Positions 1 to 6,026 of a DNA stretch of 8,886 nt are shown here, piece by piece. Numbering within the stretch: position 1 is the first letter of the stretch; each line of letters starts with the position of its first letter. The notes beneath the pieces are model-generated. The model was not told the origin of the DNA and did not search any database. It saw only the letters and a program-made list of their open reading frames with translations. Made by a program: the position numbers and the translations under genes. This stretch comes from Candidatus Babeliales bacterium (GTDB lineage: Bacteria; Babelota; Babeliae; Babelales; JACPOV01), in NCBI GenBank assembly GCA_020050475.1, contig JAGVKP010000073.1, positions 1 through 8,886 on the forward strand, read 5' to 3'.

Positions 1-4
1 AGTA

Positions 5-79
5 TGGCTGGGGCGGAAGGATTCGAACCTACGAATGCCAGGACCAAAACCTGGTGCCTTACCACTTGGCTACGCCCCA
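5..79 (-). tRNA. tRNA-Gln (anticodon UUG), CCA encoded
   Basis: Read on the minus strand, the acceptor stem TGGGGCG (79-73) pairs perfectly with CGCCCCA, followed by discriminator G and a genome-encoded CCA (7-5). The D arm is GCC/GGC. The anticodon stem CCAGG/CCTGG holds the loop TTTTGGT, so the anticodon is TTG and it reads CAA (and CAG by wobble) as glutamine. The T loop is TTCGAAT. The T stem GTAGG/CCTTC has one U-U mismatch at its second pair. The overall sequence, including the U1-A72 pair, strongly resembles bacterial glutamine tRNAs. The 5' end lies only 6 bases after the spoVG stop codon, with no promoter between, so the tRNA is probably cut out of a spoVG transcript by RNase P. No terminator is visible in the 4 bases left before the window edge. 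Confidence 0.97.
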
Positions 80-85
80 TCAAAT

Positions 86-361
86 TTATATATGATTTGT
101 CTGTAGCTTTATCACATTATCGTATTCGGCAATGACCGAATTTTCTATCATCGTCCGCGTATCTGAGTTCAGCGGATGAACGATATCACGAAAAGACCCA
201 TCCTTTTTTCGTCGTGAAGGCATTGATACAAACAACCCCTTGTTTCCCTCAATCACTTTCAGATCCCTGACGATAAAGTCGTTATCAAAAACGATCGTCG
301 CATACGCCTTAAGCCTGCCACTTTCCTGTGATGGAAAAACCTTAACTTCAGTTATCTTCAT
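86..361 (-). CDS. spoVG: SpoVG family regulator (putative septation protein)
   Basis: SpoVG proteins are small cytoplasmic site-specific nucleic-acid-binding regulators. In Bacillus they influence septation and sporulation, and in other bacteria they affect expression of virulence or envelope genes. The 91 residues begin with the typical MKITEVKVFP strand. The family core follows: LKAYATIVFDNDFIVRDLKV (about 17-36) and then GLFVSMPSRRKKDGSFRDI (42-60), with HPLN at 62-65. It lacks the longer acidic tail some homologues carry (the Bacillus protein is about 97 residues). The start is supported by TAAGGA about 8 bases upstream. The gene follows rsmH but has its own promoter at 431-459 and an untranslated leader of about 60 bases. 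It is followed at once by tRNA-Gln. In a bacterium with no sign of sporulation here, the role is presumably general regulation, which is inference. Confidence 0.95.
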   Translation of the reverse strand: MKITEVKVFPSQESGRLKAYATIVFDNDFIVRDLKVIEGNKGLFVSMPSRRKKDGSFRDIVHPLNSDTRTMIENSVIAEYDNVIKLQTNHI

Positions 362-430
362 CTGACCGTCCTTAGGGATATATCAGGTTACCCTCTCCAC
401 TGGGTTTATTCTTCAACACCAACTGAGCAT

Positions 431-459
431 AATCTACCGTCCACATGCCGTTTTGTCAA
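431..459 (-). promoter_or_regulatory. Sigma70-type promoter for spoVG and tRNA-Gln
   Basis: On the minus strand a perfect -35 hexamer TTGACA (459-454) is followed after exactly 17 bases by TAGATT (436-431), 4 of 6 matches to TATAAT. It sits in the 123-base gap between rsmH and spoVG. Initiation would fall near 424, giving a leader of about 62 bases before the spoVG ATG. No terminator is visible after rsmH, so read-through from the upstream operon may add to this promoter. Confidence 0.65.
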
Positions 460-484
460 ATAAATTTGCCGGTTTTTCCACTCA

Positions 485-1384
485 CTAAACGCATTTTTCA
501 AGGACGCGTAATTTTGCTGATCGACTGGCAGGATTTTGTGCTATTTCCTCCTGAGTTGGAACTACTACTTTTTCGGTAACAACCTTAAATCCATGGAGCT
601 TTTGTTGATTAAAAAACTGCTTGACGATTCGATCTTCAAGTGAATGAAAACTGATACACACAAGACGCCCACCGGGCTTCAATACCCGAACAGCAGCTGC
701 AAGAAATCCGTTAATATTTTCAAGCTCTTTATTGACATACATCCGCAGTGCCTGAAAAATTTGCGTGGCCGGATGAATGCGGCGACCACCCTTACCGCCA
801 ACCACCCCTTCAACTAATCGTGCCAACTGGCCGGTAGTCCGTATCGGCCTGTCGACCCGCTCTCCAACGAGTGCGCGTGCTATTTTTCGCGCATAGCGCT
901 CTTGACCCAAGTACGTAAAAATTTCATACAGTGTATCTTCTGTCGCCTTATTAACCACTTCTCCGGCGGTCGTTTTTTGATGCGCTGGTGACATGCGCAT
1001 ATCAAGCGGTGAATCATAGGTAAACGAAAATCCAGGCCGCTCGAAAATCTGATACTGTGAAGTACCAAAATCAGCCAGAACCCCATCAACCAGATCAAAC
1101 CCGTTTTTCTTTAAATGCTTGTCAACTTGAGAAAAGTTTCCCCAAAGCAGCGTTAATCGCTCGCCATAGATCTCTTTCAGCGGTTCACCATTTTTCTCAA
1201 GAGCGACCGTATCCCAATCAAGTGCTACGACTGAGCATTGTGGCTCACGCTCAAGGAGAGCGCGCGTATGCCCGCCACCGCCAAAGGTGCAGTCGACATA
1301 GAAGCCACCAGGTTTGAGCGCAAGAAACTCGACAACCTCTTCAAGTAAAACCGGTATATGATATGGTTTTTGGTTAGTATCCAT
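485..1384 (-). CDS. rsmH: 16S rRNA (cytosine(1402)-N4)-methyltransferase RsmH (MraW)
   Basis: RsmH methylates N4 of C1402 in the ribosomal P site using S-adenosylmethionine. The 299 residues carry the family landmarks in order: HIPVLLEE (9-16), the SAM-binding loop DCTFGGGGH (31-39), ALDWD (54-58), DGVLADFGTSQ (100-110), SPLDMRM (125-131), IHPATQIFQALRMYVNKEL (203-221), ISFHSLEDRIVKQFF (244-258) and the C-terminal NPASRSAKLRVLEK (284-297). The length is normal, roughly 290-315 in the family, so it looks complete and active. The ATG overlaps the murF stop as TAATG and no good Shine-Dalgarno sequence precedes it, so translation is probably coupled to murF. In most bacteria rsmH stands near the start of the dcw cluster, upstream of ftsL, ftsI, murE and murF. 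Here it is downstream of murF, a rearranged order. Confidence 0.97.
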   Translation of the reverse strand: MDTNQKPYHIPVLLEEVVEFLALKPGGFYVDCTFGGGGHTRALLEREPQCSVVALDWDTVALEKNGEPLKEIYGERLTLLWGNFSQVDKHLKKNGFDLVDGVLADFGTSQYQIFERPGFSFTYDSPLDMRMSPAHQKTTAGEVVNKATEDTLYEIFTYLGQERYARKIARALVGERVDRPIRTTGQLARLVEGVVGGKGGRRIHPATQIFQALRMYVNKELENINGFLAAAVRVLKPGGRLVCISFHSLEDRIVKQFFNQQKLHGFKVVTEKVVVPTQEEIAQNPASRSAKLRVLEKCV

Positions 1385-2769
1385 TAGGCAAATTCACGAA
1401 CTAAGTTATCCAGCGCTAACGAGCGCGATCCTTTTACGAGGATACACGATTCTTCAGATAAACGCTCCTTTAATTTTTCGACCGCCTCTTTCCAGCTTGG
1501 TACCAGATCAATCTTGACACCCAATGGCGCCGTCTTTCTGGTCCATTCAACGTGGGACCCTACCAAAATGACATCGCGTATGGAAGGTGCCTTGCGCAGA
1601 AATCTGCCAATTTGACGATGCCAAAAAGGGCTATTTACCCCTAACTCAAGCATATCTCCCAATACCGCAATCTTATGCGCATTCGTCGAAACGTTTTGAA
1701 AGGCTGCAAGTGCTGCTTTAACGCTTTCAGGACTTGCGTTATAACAATCATTAATGAGCATACCCTTACCAACTCTTAATGGTCTACGCTCAAATCGTCC
1801 AGCAACCGGCGTAATTTTTTGGACTGACGCAAGCGTCGCTGCAACCGGTAGCGCAAGCAGATGAGCGACTGCGCACGCTGCCAAAACGTTGAAAACGGAT
1901 CCTTTATGGTTGGTCGCGAGCGTGATCTTATACTTGGTACCATACAGTTTTAAGATAAAAGTACTCTGATCACTCCCGAGCTGAATTTTGCGCGCCTGAA
2001 TCTGATTAGTAGTTTTGGAGCCAAATTTAATCACCGGATGGTGGTACGCTACTGCAGCTAAAAGTGGTTGGTCACCATTAATAATGCCGATGCTATCTGA
2101 TTTGAAATATTTAAATATATCGCGCTTTTCAACCGCAATATCATTGAGTGAACCAAGTCCCTCCATATGGCTGTGGCCAATAGCGGTAATAACCGCAATG
2201 GTAGGACGGGCAAGATCTACCAGCCGAGCCATTTCACCCCGTTTTGAAATCCCAAGTTCCAATACCGCCACCGCGTGTGAAGGCTTGAGACGCAAAAGCG
2301 CTAGTGAAATACCAATTACCGTATTTTGAGTTCCCTCAGTTGCCAAGTAGTTGATTCCTTGTTCATGTAAAATAGCGGCCACCGCCTCTTTGGTTGAGGT
2401 CTTGCCAACTGAGCCAGTAATACCGACAACATTTCCCGTAAATTGTGCGCGCCATGCCCGCGCAAGATCAATAAGCGCTTGACGCGTATCTGGAACCACG
2501 AGCACCATCTTATTTTTCAGAATCGCTTGATCAATTTTTGCCAGAACATTTTTTTTGTCTGCTGCAATAATACAACCGCGTGCACCGCGCGCAAATGCGT
2601 CAGCAATAAAATCATGTCCATCGACATGCGCCCCTGATAACGCAACAAAAATCTCATCTTTTTTAACGGTTCTACTATCGACCGAACAGTTAAAATCACC
2701 GCTCAATGAAGCAAAAGGAAAAGAACATTCGGGAATAATTTTTTTTATGAAATCTGCACTGATTGCCAT
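1384..2769 (-). CDS. murF: UDP-N-acetylmuramoyl-tripeptide--D-alanyl-D-alanine ligase MurF
   Basis: MurF is a cytoplasmic ATP-dependent ligase that adds D-Ala-D-Ala to UDP-MurNAc-tripeptide, completing the pentapeptide precursor. The 461 residues show the three-domain Mur ligase layout. The N-terminal substrate domain has DSRTV (31-35) and GHDF (51-54). The central ATPase has the P-loop GITGSVGKTSTKE (116-128), NTVIGIS (149-155), ELGISKRGEM (171-180), the GHSHMEGLGS segment (198-207) and K215, at the position of the usual carbamylated lysine. The C-terminal domain has NDCYNASPESV (340-350), GDMLELG (371-377) and VKGSRSLALDNLV (445-457). Length and motifs are those of a complete enzyme. The ATG has GGAG 8 bases upstream. 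It lies 112 bases downstream of ftsK and overlaps the rsmH start by one base. Confidence 0.97.
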   Translation of the reverse strand: MAISADFIKKIIPECSFPFASLSGDFNCSVDSRTVKKDEIFVALSGAHVDGHDFIADAFARGARGCIIAADKKNVLAKIDQAILKNKMVLVVPDTRQALIDLARAWRAQFTGNVVGITGSVGKTSTKEAVAAILHEQGINYLATEGTQNTVIGISLALLRLKPSHAVAVLELGISKRGEMARLVDLARPTIAVITAIGHSHMEGLGSLNDIAVEKRDIFKYFKSDSIGIINGDQPLLAAVAYHHPVIKFGSKTTNQIQARKIQLGSDQSTFILKLYGTKYKITLATNHKGSVFNVLAACAVAHLLALPVAATLASVQKITPVAGRFERRPLRVGKGMLINDCYNASPESVKAALAAFQNVSTNAHKIAVLGDMLELGVNSPFWHRQIGRFLRKAPSIRDVILVGSHVEWTRKTAPLGVKIDLVPSWKEAVEKLKERLSEESCILVKGSRSLALDNLVREFA

Positions 2770-2850
2770 TGAAGCATCTCCGCCTTCTTTGCACTTTTTT
2801 AAAAAAATATTTTTTTTGTTCGTTGCAAAATTGGCTTTTTTTTACACAAT

Positions 2851-2878
2851 TGTCAAGAAAGAAACGATCAAATTGATC
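2851..2878 (-). promoter_or_regulatory. Possible regulatory element in the ftsK-murF spacer
   Basis: The 112-base gap between ftsK and murF contains a perfect 13-base inverted repeat, GATCAAATTGATC (2866-2878). On the minus strand it is followed by a consensus -35 hexamer TTGACA (2856-2851). The best -10 at an allowed spacing is only AATTTT (18-base spacer, 3 of 6 matches), so a promoter for murF-rsmH is possible but weak. The rest of the gap is long A and T runs leading to the murF ribosome binding site. No terminator with a credible stem follows ftsK, so co-transcription remains the simpler view. Confidence 0.3.
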
Positions 2879-2881
2879 CCA

Positions 2882-5092
2882 TCAGCGAACAACTTTACGC
2901 GTTTTTCCTCCTTCACAACTCATAATATGCCCCTGCTGCTCAAGCTTTTCGATAATGCGCGCTGCGCGATTGTAACCTATTCTAAATTTTCTTTGTACCA
3001 AAGAAATCGAAACGTCATCAATCGATTTTAAAAAAGCTAAGACGTCCTTATACAGTTGATAATCATTTTCTTGCAACTCTTCATCCGGTTGCTCAGCAAC
3101 TTCAAGAAGATGGTAATCCGGACTGCGTTGCTCGCGAATAAAATTGACGATCGCAATCCGTTCGTCATCACTGATGTACGCACCATGAACCCGCACCATC
3201 TGCGATGCAGCATCAAGATAGAGCATGTCTCCCTTACCGATGAGCTTGTCAGCTCCTGGCGTATCAAGAATAATGCGCGAATCAACTTTTGAAGAAACTT
3301 TGAATGCAATGCGCGTCGGGAAATTAACTTTAATGATGCCGGTTATGACATCTACTGATGGTCTTTGCGTCGCAACTATTAAATGAATACCGGCAGCGCG
3401 CGCCATTTGCGCAAGCCGCGCAATACGCATCTCCACCTCTTTGCCGGCTGTCATCATCAGATCAGAAAGCTCATCAATAATAATGACAATAAACGGTAGT
3501 CGCTCTAGTTCTGGAGTTTTGACATACAACTTTTCGTAATCGTATAAATTACGCACACCATGAGTAGCCAAAAGTTCATAACGGCGCTCCATCTCGCTGA
3601 CGGCCCAGCGCAAAACGGCACCGGCAGACTGTGCATCATCAACAATCGGCATTAAAAGATGTGCTATATCTGCATACAGCGCAAATTCAATTCGTTTAGG
3701 ATCAATTAGGATGAGCCGTAATTGCTCAGGGGTTTTTTTGAGCAAAAGACTCATAATCATTGCATTGAGTGCAACTGATTTTCCCGAGCCGGTAGCGCCC
3801 GCAATTAAAAGATGTGGCATCGCCGCCAAATCAACAATAATTTTTGCACCACTGGTATCGACACCCAAAATGAGCGGCACTAAGGCTTTGGTTGATTGCC
3901 ATTCAGAACTGAGCGCAAGCGTACTAAAGTAGACCGGAAGCCGAACCTGGTTGGCAACCTCAAAGCCAACAACCGACCGCCCCGGTATTGGTGCAATAAT
4001 TCTGATTGCAACTGCTTGTAAAGCAAGAGCCAAATCATCTTCTAAAGCTAAAATTTTACTCACTTTCGTATCGATCGATGGTTGATATTCAAAAAGCGTC
4101 ACCACCGGGCCGGCCTTGATGGAAACCACTGAGCCTTGAATACCAAAGCGCCCTAATTTTTCTTCTAATATCGCAGCCAGTTGCTCATGCCTTTTTGTCT
4201 GATTACCCAGTTCATCTTTTGAAAATTCACGCGCGACAAAAAGCGATTTTGGCGGCAGTTGATAACCATGATCTTGCGATCCGGGATCTTTATTGCTCAC
4301 GATTTCATGCGGTACTTGATCGTACGGCTTGATAACTGACCGCGGACGAAGGGTAGGTAGTTCCGGTATGGCAAGCTGAGTGGTTTCTTCGGTCAGTTCA
4401 CTGGATGTTAATGCAAGGCGATCATCCGGAAATAATAATCCCTGTACACACCATCTCATCACCCTGAAAAATTTCGCTCCAATTGCAACCAAGAAATACC
4501 AACCGTATCTGATCATATGAAAAAAAATCGGCACAAGACGCCGCACCATACGTCCCATTTTTACGAGCGCATACAAAACATAGCCACGCGTCGCAACTAC
4601 CAACGCAATAAAAAAAAGTGCATGGAGCGCAAGACCCACCAGCAATGAATCGATTGGCGAACTGAGTTTGACTATCGCAGATCCTAACGCACCGCCCGGC
4701 ACAAAACCGGTTACCACCGCTACTATTTGGTACCATGCACCCAATGAGCATGAGCTCACTAAGAGCACCATCCATCCTATGCATTGATCATAAATCTGCC
4801 GTAGGGAACCGTAATAAAGAATCTGGTATCCAACTAAAAAAAGAAACGGGACCATCCAGACTGCTGCCATACCAAAAAGAAAAAAAAGTAAGGCGGCTGT
4901 CTGTGCTCCCCAGGTACCAGCTTTGTTATCAATGACTGTTGGCCCATCATAATAAAACCAGAGTGAACTATCTGATCGATGATACGTTAACAGGCCTATT
5001 GCCAGCCAGCAGGCAAAAACCCATACCATAAGCACGGTAAAGCGAACACGCCATGATTGCGCGTACAAATAATAAAGTACCCCTTTTTTCAT
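2882..5092 (-). CDS. ftsK: DNA translocase FtsK/SpoIIIE
   Basis: FtsK is a membrane-anchored hexameric ATPase that pumps chromosomal DNA through the closing septum and helps resolve chromosome dimers at dif. The chosen start gives 736 residues (MKKGVLYYLY), preceded by AAAGGGG about 6 bases upstream and 14 bases after the uppP stop. An in-frame ATG 25 codons earlier lies inside uppP and has no support. The N-terminus has at least four hydrophobic spans (about 18-37, 66-92, 106-130, 147-167), with a possible fifth near 190-208, then a short linker. The motor domain has PIPGRSVVGFEVAN (368-381), Walker A GATGSGKS (432-439), DPKRIEF (464-470), Walker B VIIIDE (536-541) and ATQRPS (574-579). The last 60 residues form the winged-helix gamma domain, which in the family recognises KOPS/SRS sequences (LVQRKFRIGYNRAARIIEKLE). 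The size matches SpoIIIE-type proteins, without the long linker of E. coli FtsK. Confidence 0.96.
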   Translation of the reverse strand: MKKGVLYYLYAQSWRVRFTVLMVWVFACWLAIGLLTYHRSDSSLWFYYDGPTVIDNKAGTWGAQTAALLFFLFGMAAVWMVPFLFLVGYQILYYGSLRQIYDQCIGWMVLLVSSCSLGAWYQIVAVVTGFVPGGALGSAIVKLSSPIDSLLVGLALHALFFIALVVATRGYVLYALVKMGRMVRRLVPIFFHMIRYGWYFLVAIGAKFFRVMRWCVQGLLFPDDRLALTSSELTEETTQLAIPELPTLRPRSVIKPYDQVPHEIVSNKDPGSQDHGYQLPPKSLFVAREFSKDELGNQTKRHEQLAAILEEKLGRFGIQGSVVSIKAGPVVTLFEYQPSIDTKVSKILALEDDLALALQAVAIRIIAPIPGRSVVGFEVANQVRLPVYFSTLALSSEWQSTKALVPLILGVDTSGAKIIVDLAAMPHLLIAGATGSGKSVALNAMIMSLLLKKTPEQLRLILIDPKRIEFALYADIAHLLMPIVDDAQSAGAVLRWAVSEMERRYELLATHGVRNLYDYEKLYVKTPELERLPFIVIIIDELSDLMMTAGKEVEMRIARLAQMARAAGIHLIVATQRPSVDVITGIIKVNFPTRIAFKVSSKVDSRIILDTPGADKLIGKGDMLYLDAASQMVRVHGAYISDDERIAIVNFIREQRSPDYHLLEVAEQPDEELQENDYQLYKDVLAFLKSIDDVSISLVQRKFRIGYNRAARIIEKLEQQGHIMSCEGGKTRKVVR

Positions 5093-5106
5093 CGCCGCCC
5101 CTTTTT

Positions 5107-5888
5107 TTAAAAAATGAGTAATGCTGCCGTTAATAATGCGGTATAGCATGCAAACAGATACCACCATCCGGTCAACGCAAGAGCATAACAGCGTGATAAA
5201 ATAAAATGTGCTGCTATACCTGCTATCACCATAATCAAGCAGATAGGCAAGTTCAAGAGATTAAGCATCCCGAGCTGATAAAGATCATACAAACCTTTGA
5301 AAAATGCCGCCGCGCTTATGGGCGCCTCAATTAAAAAAGAAAATTCAAATGCATGCCGCGGCGAAAAAGAAAGCACGCGTGCGGCACCGTAGGTAATCGC
5401 CAGCCGCGAGACACCGGGTAAAAATGCTATCCCCTGAGCACATCCAATCAACAAAGGTTCATACCATACCCACCTGCGTTTTTTTTCTGCAGGCAACCAC
5501 CGATCAATAAGCAAAAAAAATGTTGTCATTGCAAAACCAATACACAGAAGCTTTTGCGTCGGCACGGCACGATGAAAGAGAATAAAAAAAAGAAGCGTCA
5601 CCGACTCAACAATAAACCCGCGTGCAGTAAAACGGGCAGCCCATTTTTCGTTCCGGCATATTTTACGCGCCAACAGCCAAAGACGCTTTTTAAAAAAAAC
5701 GCAAGCACAGACAAGGTAATACCATGGACTAAAAAATCAAACGCAGCTACTAACGATTCGTCCGGCACAAATTGATAATTTTTTTTGAGAAATTCAATAA
5801 AAAAAAAGAGATGCGATGAGCTGCTAATAGGCAACATCTCCAGAATCACTGAAAGAAAAATATACGCATAAAGAATAACTAATGTCAT
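5107..5888 (-). CDS. uppP: Undecaprenyl-diphosphatase UppP (BacA), interrupted by a -1 frame change
   Basis: UppP is an integral membrane phosphatase that turns undecaprenyl diphosphate into the monophosphate, recycling the lipid carrier for peptidoglycan and other envelope polymers. The gene is read in two frames. The N-terminal part starts at 5888 (MTLVILYAY, with AAGGA upstream) and carries LEMLPISSSSH (16-26) and DFLVHGITLS (51-60). That frame stops at 5598. The C-terminal part continues in the -1 frame and carries PGVSRLAIT (158-166) and EFSFLIEAP (about 182-190), ending at 5107. Joining them at the T8A5 tract (5699-5687) gives an uninterrupted 260-residue protein, close to the family's usual 260-275. 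The first Glu of the usual ExxxE motif is Ser13, and the PGxSRSGxT motif has Leu-Ala for Ser-Gly, so it is divergent. The break may be a sequencing error, a real mutation or a recoding site. The family is clear; whether it functions is not. Confidence 0.85.
5687..5699 (-). other. Frame-change site in uppP: T8A5 tract with a U UUA AAA heptamer
   Basis: In the frame of the N-terminal half, the minus strand reads GCG TTT TTT TTA AAA AGC. This contains T TTA AAA, a match to the X XXY YYZ pattern of -1 ribosomal slippery sites. Slipping back one base gives Leu-Lys-Lys-Arg-Leu-Trp and enters the frame of the C-terminal half. Adding one base to the T8 or A5 run does the same. I found neither a purine-rich Shine-Dalgarno-like stimulator just upstream nor a strong stem-loop just downstream. 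Programmed ribosomal frameshifting is therefore less supported than RNA polymerase slippage or a simple indel. Confidence 0.7.
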
Positions 5889-5915
5889 GATAATTTCCTT
5901 ACCAGATGTCGTCAC

Positions 5916-5944
5916 AGTATAAAAAAGATGATGCATCGCGTCGA
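5916..5944 (-). promoter_or_regulatory. Sigma70-type promoter for uppP (and probably ftsK onward)
   Basis: On the minus strand TCGACG (5944-5939), 4 of 6 matches to TTGACA, is followed after 17 bases by TATACT (5921-5916), 5 of 6 matches to TATAAT. Initiation near 5909 would leave a leader of about 20 bases with AAGGA ahead of the uppP ATG at 5888. This supports the 5888 start over the in-frame ATG at 6035, which would lie upstream of the promoter and inside the divergent gene. Confidence 0.6.
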
Positions 5945-6026
5945 TAGATGGGCAGAATGCAAATTGACGAATAACGGTATATATAGTAGCGTTGGAGCGA
6001 ATATTACATAACAAAAAGGAGACGTT

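Noticed and set aside
2555..3031. 158-codon plus-strand open frame antisense to murF and ftsK
   Set aside because: It is opposite two clear enzymes, has no ribosome binding site of note and no recognisable motif. The AT-rich spacer simply lacks stops in that frame.
5093..5167. A 25-codon N-terminal extension of FtsK beginning at an in-frame ATG at 5167
   Set aside because: It lies inside the end of uppP and lacks the ribosome binding site that precedes the ATG at 5092; the latter also gives the usual short cytoplasmic start before the first membrane span.
5600..5686. A stimulatory stem-loop or pseudoknot downstream of the uppP slippery site
   Set aside because: Only short pairings such as a 4-bp GCGT/GCGC and a tight GGGC-type hairpin were seen, none at a convincing distance and strength.
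5964..5987. Promoter for the beta-barrel gene from TTGACG (5964-5969) and TATAGT (5982-5987)
   Set aside because: The spacer is only 12 bases, too short for a sigma70 promoter, and no alternative pair with proper spacing was found. The gene must have a promoter in 5889-6026, but I cannot place it.
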